Shown here: positions 1 to 5,389 of the stretch, piece after piece | Position numbering within the stretch: position 1 is the first letter of the stretch | Layout of the letters: every line of letters starts with the position of its first letter | NCBI GenBank assembly: GCA_023402915.1 | Contig: JAEYFO010000211.1 | Coordinates: 1 to 10,124, forward strand | Reading direction: 5' to 3' | Origin: Bacillota bacterium | GTDB lineage: Bacteria > Bacillota > Clostridia > Christensenellales > CALWSW01 | DNA length: 10,124 nt | Position numbers and translations under genes: made by a program | Notes under the pieces: model-generated | What the model was told of the DNA's origin: nothing | What the model saw: only the letters and a program-made list of their open reading frames with translations | Databases searched by the model: none

Positions 1-164
<164 letters not shown>

Positions 165-477
165 AAACTCCCGCAAAAAATGCATGGAATTGCAAAAAAA
201 TCCGGAAATTTGTCCGGCGCGCCCTTTTCGGGCGGGTGGGAACGTGATAAGATACAAAGTACGTCCGAAGCGCTGAGCTTTTGAATTGCTTTTGAAAAAG
301 CGAAAGAGCGGCGCGCGGAAAAAGACCGCGGAAAGGGGAAGAACCCTTTTGAACAGGAGAACGCGCGGGCTGCGGCGGACAAAAACAGAACATAGAAACG
401 GCCAAAGCGCACAGCGCGCTTCCGGCTGGAAATACAAATTCAAACACACCGGAACAGGGCAGGATCGAGGAAAAACA
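165..477 (+). other. Non-coding purine-rich spacer/leader with local hairpins
   Basis: This 313-bp stretch between ligA and the AIR-synthase-like gene holds no convincing gene. The frame of the downstream gene stays open back to a TTG at 286, but the translation is Arg/Lys-rich and low in conservation-like patterns, and the family normally begins at the ATG at 478. Inverted repeats seen: CCGGA/TCCGG (202-206/213-217), CGCCC/GGGCG (220-224/230-234), GCTTT/AAAGC (288-292/297-301), CGCGG/CCGCG (314-318/326-330), AAAGGG/CCCTTT (332-337/344-349) and AAGCGC/GCGCTT (405-410/416-421, flanked by GCC/GGC at 401-403/424-426). None has a long T-run, so none is a convincing intrinsic terminator. The + strand is rich in A and G. 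Confidence 0.6.
245..253 (+). promoter_or_regulatory. Candidate extended -10 promoter for the AIR-synthase-like gene
   Basis: The sequence TGATAAGAT reads as an extended -10 element: TG at 245-246, one base, then TAAGAT at 248-253 (4 of 6 matches to TATAAT). No good -35 hexamer lies 16-18 bases upstream (TTTTCG at 225-230 is the closest). If used, transcription would begin near 260 and give a leader of about 218 nt. This is a weak prediction. Confidence 0.25.
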
Positions 478-1443
478 ATGCGATTGGGAAAACTGAGCAA
501 CGAACAACTCCAGCGGCTGGTGCTGGATCATCTCATCGGCGTGCGGTCGGAAATCGTTTTGCGGCCGGGCGTGGGAGTGGACTGCGCCGCAGTGGATCTT
601 CAGGACGAGCTTTGCGTCCTTTCCACCGACCCCATCACGGTGGCGAGCGGAAACCTTGGCACGCTGGCGGTCAACGTCTGCTGCAACGACGCTGCGGCCT
701 GCGGCGCAGAGCCCATCGGCCTGCTCACGACGCTGCTGCTGCCGCCGGATGTGGAGGAAGCGTTCATCGAAAAGACCGCCCGCGAGATCTCTGCGGCGGC
801 GGTGGCTGCCGGCATCGACGTGCTGGGCGGCCACACGGAGGTGACGGACGCGGTGACCCGGCCGGTCATCAGCGCCACGGTCATCGCCCGCGCCAAGCGC
901 TATCAGCTGCGCAGCGCCGCCGGGATGAAGCCGGGCGACGATATCCTGCTGACAAAGTGGGCGGGGCTTGAAGGAACGGTCATTCTGGCGGAGGATTTTG
1001 CCGAAAAGCTCAAGGGCGTTTGGGACCGGGAGGATTTCCTGCTGGCCAGGGGCATGCGAAAGTACCTGAGCGTCACGCGGGACAGCGCTGCCGCCATGCG
1101 CATGGAGGTTCACGCCATGCACGATGCGACGGAGGGCGGCGTGCTCGGCGCGGTCTGGGAGATGGCGGAAGCGTCCGGCTGCGGCGCGACGCTCAAACGG
1201 GAAATGATCCCCGTGCTGGACGTGACGGAACGGGCCTGCGAAGCGCTGGGTCTCGATCCGCTCCGGCTGATCTCCAGCGGCGCGCTGCTCATCGCTGCGC
1301 CGGAGGGCGAGCGGGTGCGGGAGCTCCTGTGCGCGTCGGGCGTGGCGGTGGAGATCATCGGCAAAGCCGTCGAAACGGGCGTCACCCTTGACGGAAAGCC
1401 CATCGAGCCGCCGGAAGCGGACGAGCTGCTCCGTCTGTTCTGA
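478..1443 (+). CDS. AIR synthase (PurM/HypE superfamily) protein, substrate unknown
   Basis: This 321-residue protein has the two-domain AIR synthase fold. The N-terminal part (about residues 30-145) carries PGVGVDCAAV (30-39), STDPIT (49-54), a Cys/Ala-rich VNVCCNDAAACGAEPIG segment and GGHTEVTD. The C-terminal part (about 155-300) carries DDILLTKWAGLEGT, HDATEGG (215-221) and a late ISSGALLIA strand. These are the positions where PurM, PurL, SelD, ThiL and HypE bind ATP or substrate. It is HypE-like in layout, but it lacks the C-terminal Pro-Arg-Ile-Cys tail of true HypE (it ends ELLRLF), and there are no hydrogenase genes nearby, so hydrogenase maturation is unlikely. Similar proteins next to yicC are common in Clostridia; their substrate is not established as far as I know. 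The ATG at 478 has GAGG seven bases upstream (467-470). The gene is separate from yicC by 145 bp. Confidence 0.85.
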   Translation: MRLGKLSNEQLQRLVLDHLIGVRSEIVLRPGVGVDCAAVDLQDELCVLSTDPITVASGNLGTLAVNVCCNDAAACGAEPIGLLTTLLLPPDVEEAFIEKTAREISAAAVAAGIDVLGGHTEVTDAVTRPVISATVIARAKRYQLRSAAGMKPGDDILLTKWAGLEGTVILAEDFAEKLKGVWDREDFLLARGMRKYLSVTRDSAAAMRMEVHAMHDATEGGVLGAVWEMAEASGCGATLKREMIPVLDVTERACEALGLDPLRLISSGALLIAAPEGERVRELLCASGVAVEIIGKAVETGVTLDGKPIEPPEADELLRLF

Positions 1444-1483
1444 AAAAGACGATTTTTTCCGATTTTTTGAAAAGTACGGCCCT

Positions 1484-1507
1484 GCCCCTTTGCGGCGGGG
1501 CGTCTTT
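1484..1507 (+). terminator. Weak terminator-like hairpin after the AIR-synthase-like gene
   Basis: GCCCC (1484-1488) and GGGGC (1497-1501) can pair around an 8-base loop and are followed by GTCTTT. The stem is all G-C but only 5 bp, and the T-run is short. The right arm overlaps the spacer of the candidate yicC promoter, so the element may instead be regulatory or accidental. Confidence 0.3.
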
Positions 1508-1518
1508 CGTGGTACAAT
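1490..1518 (+). promoter_or_regulatory. Candidate sigma-A-type promoter of yicC
   Basis: TTGCGG (1490-1495, TTG of the -35 conserved) is followed after exactly 17 bases by TACAAT (1513-1518, 5 of 6 matches to TATAAT). A second AT-rich word, TATAAA, lies at 1523-1528. Two T6 tracts spaced 10 bp apart (1453-1458 and 1463-1468) lie upstream, a position where curved or UP-type sequences often help promoters. The predicted start near 1525 leaves a leader of about 64 nt before the yicC start. Prediction only. Confidence 0.45.
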
Positions 1519-1574
1519 AAACTATAAAATAATGGGGGTCTTGGCGGCTTTTTGCTCAAAAGAGCTTCAAAACC

Positions 1575-1580
1575 GGGAGG
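1575..1580 (+). promoter_or_regulatory. Ribosome binding site that selects the TTG start of yicC
   Basis: GGGAGG at 1575-1580 lies 8 bases before TTG 1589 and 20 bases before the in-frame ATG at 1601. The normal 6-10 base spacing therefore favours the TTG, which also adds the few residues usually found ahead of the MTGFGR motif. Confidence 0.7.
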
Positions 1581-1588
1581 GATATTCC

Positions 1589-2470
1589 TTGGCCAACAGC
1601 ATGACCGGATTCGGCCGCGCCACGGTACAGGCCGACGGCAGAGCCATTACGGTGGAACTCAAGAGCGTGAATCACCGGTATCTGGACATCGGGATGCGCC
1701 TGCCCAGAACGCTGAATTTCATTGAGGACAGCGTCCGCTCCGTGCTCGGCGAAAAGCTGGCGCGCGGACATGTGGACGTGTTTGTCAATTATCGAAACAC
1801 CCGAAGCGATTCCAAAGCGGTCGAGCTGGACGAGCCGTTGCTGCTGGCATACGCCTCTGCGGCGGAAAAGGGAGCAAAGGCGCTCGACGCGCTCAACGAT
1901 CTTTCGCTTTCGTCCCTGCTGCGCTTTCCCGACGTTTTGACCGTCACGGAGGCGCAGGAGGATCAGGAAGCAGTCTGCGCCCTGTGCCGCGAAGCGGTTT
2001 CTCAGGCGGCGGAGGAACTGATCGCCATGCGCGAGCGCGAGGGCGAAAAGCTGGCAAACGACCTGCTTGAACGGGCGAAAGTGCTTGAAGCCATCCGAAA
2101 CCGCATCGACGAACGGGCGCCGCTGGTGGTGCGCGATTATCAGGAAAAGCTGCGCGCCCGCATCGCAGAGCTGCTCGACGGCGCGGCGGAAGTGGACGAG
2201 AGCCGTCTGGTGGCGGAAGTCGCCTATTTTGCCGACAAGGCCAACATCACCGAAGAGCTGGTTCGCCTCGAGAGCCATATCGCGCAGCTGCGCGCCATGC
2301 TCACGGGAACGGAACCGGCGGGCCGGAAGCTGGATTTCATCGTGCAGGAAATGAATCGCGAGATGAATACCATCGGCTCGAAAGCCGCCGATCTGACCAT
2401 CCTCAACGCGGTCATCGAGGGCAAGGCCGAAATCGAAAAGATCCGCGAGCAGGTGCAGAATATCGAGTGA
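1589..2470 (+). CDS. yicC: YicC/YloC family endoribonuclease
   Basis: The product has 293 residues when started at TTG 1589, matching the usual length of about 290. The N-terminus has the family hallmark MTGFGRA (residues 5-11) and then [11 protein letters not shown]; this is the YicC N-terminal domain (about 1-155). A charged, probably coiled-coil middle (about 160-215) leads into the C-terminal DUF1732 domain with [15 protein letters not shown] (from residue 252) and [19 protein letters not shown] at the end. YicC of E. coli and YloC of Bacillus subtilis were described as endoribonucleases, YicC being linked to decay of a small RNA; the substrate here is unknown. The frame stays open upstream to 1388 but that part overlaps the AIR-synthase-like gene and is not conserved. 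It is the first gene of the yicC-remA-gmk-rpoZ-coaBC run, with 70 bp before remA. Confidence 0.93.
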   Translation: MANSMTGFGRATVQADGRAITVELKSVNHRYLDIGMRLPRTLNFIEDSVRSVLGEKLARGHVDVFVNYRNTRSDSKAVELDEPLLLAYASAAEKGAKALDALNDLSLSSLLRFPDVLTVTEAQEDQEAVCALCREAVSQAAEELIAMREREGEKLANDLLERAKVLEAIRNRIDERAPLVVRDYQEKLRARIAELLDGAAEVDESRLVAEVAYFADKANITEELVRLESHIAQLRAMLTGTEPAGRKLDFIVQEMNREMNTIGSKAADLTILNAVIEGKAEIEKIREQVQNIE

Positions 2471-2540
2471 TTTTCCCCGGAAAAACGGCGCGCCCCGGCG
2501 CACAGGGCGGCAGGGAAAATGCAGCAGGAATGGAGACCTC

Positions 2541-2834
2541 ATGAATATCAGACTGATTAACATCGGGTTTGGCAACATCGTGTCCGCCGCCCGCGTGATT
2601 GCCATCGTCAGCCCGGAATCCTCCCCCATCAAGCGCATCATTCAGGAAGCGCGGGACAAGGGGATGCTCATCGACGCGACGTATGGCCGCCGCACCCGCG
2701 CCGTCATCATCATGGACAGCAATCACGTGGTGCTCTCCTCGGTGCAGCCGGAAACGGTGTCCCACCGGGTGGGAACAAAGGAGCTTTCCGCGGCAGGCGC
2801 TGCCTGCGAAGAGGCGGAGGACGAAGAAGAATGA
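2541..2834 (+). CDS. remA: RemA/DUF370 family extracellular matrix regulator
   Basis: This small protein (97 residues) begins [20 protein letters not shown] and continues [19 protein letters not shown], then [19 protein letters not shown], which is the DUF370/RemA pattern almost residue for residue. In Bacillus subtilis RemA is a DNA-binding activator of biofilm matrix and osmoprotection genes. From memory, Arg18 and the Arg pair near 50-51 matter for its DNA binding; R18, R50 and R51 are all present here. Whether it controls matrix genes in this organism is unknown. After residue 73 the protein has a tail ending in an acidic run (CEEAEDEEE), longer than the ~90-residue norm. GGAG at 2532-2535 lies five bases before the ATG. 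It sits 70 bp after yicC and 30 bp before gmk, its normal place in Firmicutes. Confidence 0.93.
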   Translation: MNIRLINIGFGNIVSAARVIAIVSPESSPIKRIIQEARDKGMLIDATYGRRTRAVIIMDSNHVVLSSVQPETVSHRVGTKELSAAGAACEEAEDEEE

Positions 2835-2864
2835 GCTTTGGCCAGACGGAGGGAGAGTAGTGTT

Positions 2865-3488
2865 ATGACGACGAAAAAAGGATTGCTGCTGGTTGTGTCC
2901 GGTCCTTCCGGCGTGGGAAAGGGAACTGTGTGCAAGCGCCTGCTCGAACAGAGCGAGGGAATGCAGCTTTCTATCTCTGCCACGACCCGCGCCATGCGCA
3001 AGGGCGAGGAAGAGGGCAAGAGCTATTTTTTCAAGAGCCGCGACGAATTTGAACGGATGATCGAAGAAGGCGAATTTCTCGAATATGTCAAGCTCTTCAA
3101 TTCCAATTACTACGGAACGCCCCGCGGCCCGGTGGTGGCTGAGCTGGAAAAGGGCCGCGACGTGCTGCTGGAGATCGATTATCACGGCGGACTGAACGTG
3201 AAAAAAGCGTTTCCTGACGCAGTGCTGGTGTTTATCGCGCCGCCGACGGTGGAAGAACTCAGAAAACGCCTCATCGGCCGCCGGACGGAATCCGAGGAGA
3301 TGGTCGAAGAGCGGCTGCGCACCGCGCACGAAGAGATCGCCATGATGGACCGCTACGACTACGTCATCGTCAATGACGAAGTGGAACAGGCGGCGGGCGC
3401 GCTCCGGAAAATCGTGGATGCGGAAAAATGCCGCATGGACCGCAACGGCTGGATGATCGAAAAACTGAAGGAGGAACTGAAAAAATGA
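2865..3488 (+). CDS. gmk: Guanylate kinase
   Basis: Gmk phosphorylates GMP (and dGMP) to GDP with ATP, an essential step in guanine nucleotide supply. The 207-residue product has the P-loop GPSGVGKGT (13-21), the guanylate kinase signature TTRAMRKGEEEGKSYFF (40-56) with every signature position satisfied, EFLEYVKLF...NYYGTP (70-86), LLEIDYHGG (101-109), the lid segment PPTVEELRKRLIGRRTE, and YDYVIVND. The DxQG element of most homologues is DYHG here. The ATG at 2865 is preceded by GGAGGGAG (2848-2855); an in-frame TTG at 2838 would lie upstream of that site, so the ATG is chosen. The stop overlaps the rpoZ start (ATGA, 3485-3488), so the two are translationally coupled. In Firmicutes Gmk is a known target of (p)ppGpp; that is not visible in the sequence. 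Confidence 0.96.
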   Translation: MTTKKGLLLVVSGPSGVGKGTVCKRLLEQSEGMQLSISATTRAMRKGEEEGKSYFFKSRDEFERMIEEGEFLEYVKLFNSNYYGTPRGPVVAELEKGRDVLLEIDYHGGLNVKKAFPDAVLVFIAPPTVEELRKRLIGRRTESEEMVEERLRTAHEEIAMMDRYDYVIVNDEVEQAAGALRKIVDAEKCRMDRNGWMIEKLKEELKK

Positions 3489-3700
3489 TCAACGCCCCTT
3501 TGAATAAAATGATGGAAAAAGTGGACAGCCGCTATACGCTCGTGAGCGTGATCTCTCAGCGCGCGCGCGAAATCGTCGAGAACCCCGAAAAGGCTTCGGA
3601 CGCGAGCGACAAGCCCGTCACCGCCGCGGTGGACGATCTGCTGCATGACCGCCTCGTCTACGAGCGCCAGCCGGACACGAATCCGGCGGCCGAAAAGTAA
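3485..3700 (+). CDS. rpoZ: DNA-directed RNA polymerase omega subunit
   Basis: The product is 71 residues, typical of Firmicutes omega. It reads MINAPLNKMMEKVDSRYTLV, then ISQRARE, and later KPVTAAVDDLL, the three conserved blocks of the family (Asp-Ser-Arg-Tyr-x-Leu-Val, the Arg-Ala-Arg helix, and the Lys-Pro-Val-x-x-Ala motif). Omega binds the beta' subunit and helps assemble RNA polymerase. The ATG overlaps the gmk stop by four bases and has AAGGAGG ten bases upstream (3468-3474), inside gmk. The open frame extends 19 codons further upstream but only within gmk. The gene is three bases ahead of coaBC. The gmk-rpoZ-coaBC order is conserved in many bacteria. Confidence 0.94.
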   Translation: MINAPLNKMMEKVDSRYTLVSVISQRAREIVENPEKASDASDKPVTAAVDDLLHDRLVYERQPDTNPAAEK

Positions 3701-3703
3701 GCG

Positions 3704-4912
3704 ATGGAACAAAAGACAGTAGTTCTGGGCGTTACCGGTTCGATTGCCGCCTATAAAGCCGTGGAGATCGCCTCCCGCCTCAAAAAGCGGGGGGTGTCTG
3801 TCTATACGGTCATGACGGCGGCGGCCAAGCAGTTTGTCGGGCCGATCACCTTTGAAAGCATCACGCAAAACCCTGTGGCGGACGACCTGTTCAGCCGGGA
3901 AACGCCCTGGGAGGTGGAGCATATCGCCCTGGCCAAGCGGGCGGATCTGTTTCTCGTTGCGCCGGCGACGGCGAATTTTCTGGGAAAATACGCCCACGGC
4001 ATTGCGGACGATATGCTCACCAGCACCATCCTGGCCACGGCGGCGCCCGTCATGATCGCGCCTGCCATGAACGCGCAGATGTACCGCGCGGCGGCCACGC
4101 AGGAAAACATCCGCATCCTTCAGGAGCGGGGCTGCACGTTCATTGCGCCGGGCAGCGGATTTCTGGCCTGCGGCGACAATGACGTGGGACGGCTGGCCGA
4201 GCCGGCGGACATCGTTGAAGAAGTGATGGCGCAGCTCGCCCGCGGGGGAAAAGCGCAGGATTTTGCCGGGAAGCGCGTGCTGGTGACGGCAGGGCCCACC
4301 CGGGAGCCGGTCGATCCGGTGCGCTATCTGAGCAACCGTTCTTCCGGGAAGATGGGCTTTGCCGTGGCGGAAGCGGCGCGGGACCGGGGCGCTCAGGTCG
4401 TTCTGGTGGCCGGGCCGACGAGCCTTGCGCCGCCAAGGGACGTCAAGGTGCTCCGCGTGACGACGACGCAGGAGATGAAGGAGGCCGTTTCGGCAGAATT
4501 TGACCGGTGCGACGTGGCCGTCAAGGCGGCGGCCCCGGCGGATTTCACCCCGGCGGAAGTGGCGGAAAACAAAATCAAAAAGCAGGGCGACGGCGAGCTG
4601 GTGCTGCATCTTCGGCAGACGCCGGACATCCTTGCGGCGCTGGGCAGGCAGAAAACGACGCAGTTCCTCTGCGGCTTTGCGGCGGAGACCCGCGCGGTGG
4701 AGACCTATGCCCGCGAGAAGCTCGAACGGAAAAATCTGGACATGATCGTCGCAAACGACGTGTCCGCGCCGGGCGTGGGCTTTGATGTGGACACCAACAC
4801 CGTGACGATGTATACCCGCGACGGACAGGCGCTCTGCGTGTCGGGCAGCAAGCGGGAAGTGGCGGACGCGATTTTGGATCGAATCGCCGCGCTCACGGAG
4901 AAAAAGAGCTGA
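3704..4912 (+). CDS. coaBC: Bifunctional CoaBC: phosphopantothenoylcysteine synthetase/decarboxylase
   Basis: The 402-residue protein carries both middle steps of coenzyme A synthesis. The CoaC flavoprotein decarboxylase half (about 1-180) has GVTGSIAAYKA (9-19), the catalytic His73 in WEVEHIALAKRAD, the PAMN motif (120-123) and the active-site Cys156 in GSGFLACGD. The CoaB synthetase half (about 189-402) has VTAGPTREPVDPVRYLSNRSSGKMG with Asn211 at the place of the E. coli intermediate-forming Asn210, KAAAPADF (274-281), KIKK (290-293) and FAAET. CoaB joins 4'-phosphopantothenate to cysteine using CTP; CoaC then removes CO2. Pro278 stands where most homologues have Val (AAVADY). The ATG is three bases after rpoZ with no strong ribosome binding site, so translation is probably coupled to rpoZ. 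A long T5-ended hairpin follows. Confidence 0.95.
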   Translation: MEQKTVVLGVTGSIAAYKAVEIASRLKKRGVSVYTVMTAAAKQFVGPITFESITQNPVADDLFSRETPWEVEHIALAKRADLFLVAPATANFLGKYAHGIADDMLTSTILATAAPVMIAPAMNAQMYRAAATQENIRILQERGCTFIAPGSGFLACGDNDVGRLAEPADIVEEVMAQLARGGKAQDFAGKRVLVTAGPTREPVDPVRYLSNRSSGKMGFAVAEAARDRGAQVVLVAGPTSLAPPRDVKVLRVTTTQEMKEAVSAEFDRCDVAVKAAAPADFTPAEVAENKIKKQGDGELVLHLRQTPDILAALGRQKTTQFLCGFAAETRAVETYAREKLERKNLDMIVANDVSAPGVGFDVDTNTVTMYTRDGQALCVSGSKREVADAILDRIAALTEKKS

Positions 4913-4919
4913 ATCAGGC

Positions 4920-4993
4920 AAAAGGCGCAGCTGGGAAATGGCCGCAGCAGCGGGACAAAAACTCGTGCGTGCGGCAAACCGGAGCGCCTTTTT
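4920..4993 (+). terminator. Long bulged hairpin ending in T5 after coaBC (probable terminator)
   Basis: Seven bases after the coaBC stop, AAAAGGCGC (4920-4928) pairs perfectly with GCGCCTTTT (4984-4992). Inside it, CTGG (4931-4934) pairs with CCGG (4979-4982, one G-U), GCCGCA (4941-4946) with TGCGGC (4970-4975), and CGGG (4951-4954) with CTCG (4962-4965, one G-U) around loop ACAAAAA. A T5 run (4989-4993) closes it. The stem is longer and more interrupted than a textbook terminator, so it could also be a structured 3' UTR. Read on the - strand, the A5 side also becomes a T-run, so it might act both ways. Confidence 0.5.
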
Positions 4994-5257
4994 CTGACGA
5001 AAACGCGCCGAAAATTGGAACAGGGTTTTCTGAAAAAAAGAGTTTCGGCTGTTTTTTGAAGAAAACCCGAAACCGGTGAGAAACCGAAAGACGAAGCGGC
5101 GCAAAAGCGGCGGCAGGGGCTGAGGACGGTACAGAATATCGAAAGTGTTATCTGCGGCTGTTTTGAGAACTTTCGGAAGTTTGCAAAGCGTTTTGAAAAA
5201 ACGGCGGCAAAGAAGGAAGCTCTGAAAGGTTGGAAAACAAAAAAAGGCGGCGCGGAA

Positions 5258-5281
5258 GTTGAAAGCCGAAGGCTTTTCGAC
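5258..5281 (+). other. Stable hairpin upstream of the candidate priA promoter
   Basis: GTTG (5258-5261) pairs with CGAC (5278-5281, one G-U), T5277 bulges, and AAAGCC (5262-5267) pairs with GGCTTT (5271-5276) around a GAA loop. The right arm contains four T's, so a weak terminator is possible. It ends two bases before TTGCAA (5283-5288). Confidence 0.4.
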
Positions 5282-5282
5282 C

Positions 5283-5313
5283 TTGCAAAAAATCCCGGAG
5301 AGCAGCTTATAAA
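5283..5313 (+). promoter_or_regulatory. Candidate priA promoter
   Basis: TTGCAA (5283-5288, 4 of 6 matches to TTGACA) and TATAAA (5308-5313, 5 of 6 to TATAAT) are separated by 19 bases, a little long for the main sigma factor. If used, transcription would begin near 5320 and the mRNA would start just before the ATTGGAA/TTCCAAT inverted repeat. Supported mainly by the need for a promoter after the coaBC hairpin. Confidence 0.35.
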
Positions 5314-5348
5314 AAAGCGGGAAGCAACGGCGCAACTGGTTGCGGCGC

Positions 5349-5366
5349 ATTGGAACGGCTTCCAAT
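5349..5366 (+). promoter_or_regulatory. Perfect inverted repeat just upstream of the priA ribosome binding site
   Basis: ATTGGAA (5349-5355), CGGC, TTCCAAT (5360-5366) is a perfect 7-bp inverted repeat with a 4-base centre. It ends eight bases before AAGGAGG (5375-5381). It could be a protein-binding operator or an mRNA hairpin near the ribosome binding site; nothing in the window names a regulator. Confidence 0.4.
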
Positions 5367-5389
5367 ACGAAGAAAAGGAGGGAAACGGC

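Larger units (their letters stand above)
4913..5389 (+). other. Non-coding structured spacer between coaBC and priA
   Basis: No gene is supported in these 477 bp. The priA frame is open back to TGA 5057-5059 but contains no in-frame ATG, GTG or TTG before 5390 and its codons are A-rich, unlike the GC-rich third positions of the genes. The + strand is purine-rich. It contains inverted repeats at 4920-4992, GTTTCGG/CCGAAAC with inner GTTTT/AAAAC (5042-5073), CGTTTT/AAAACG (5189-5203), a 10-bp bulged hairpin with GAA loop (5258-5281) and ATTGGAA/TTCCAAT (5349-5366), plus a direct repeat GAAACCG (5069-5075, 5080-5086). It may be a terminator followed by a long priA leader or an unrecognised RNA. 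Confidence 0.6.

Noticed and set aside
286..477. N-terminal extension of the AIR-synthase-like protein from TTG 286.
   Set aside because: The extra 64 residues are Arg/Lys-rich and unlike the family, hairpins fill this stretch, and GAGG is well placed for ATG 478.
2471..2540. TTTTCC-CC-GGAAAA and GC-rich inverted repeats in the yicC-remA gap, as a possible terminator.
   Set aside because: The stem is short with a tiny loop and is followed by A's, not T's; remA is close and normally cotranscribed.
5060..5389. Open frame in phase with priA reaching back to 5060.
   Set aside because: No in-frame ATG, GTG or TTG before 5390, A-rich codons unlike the genes, and AAGGAGG is placed exactly for ATG 5390, the normal PriA N-terminus.
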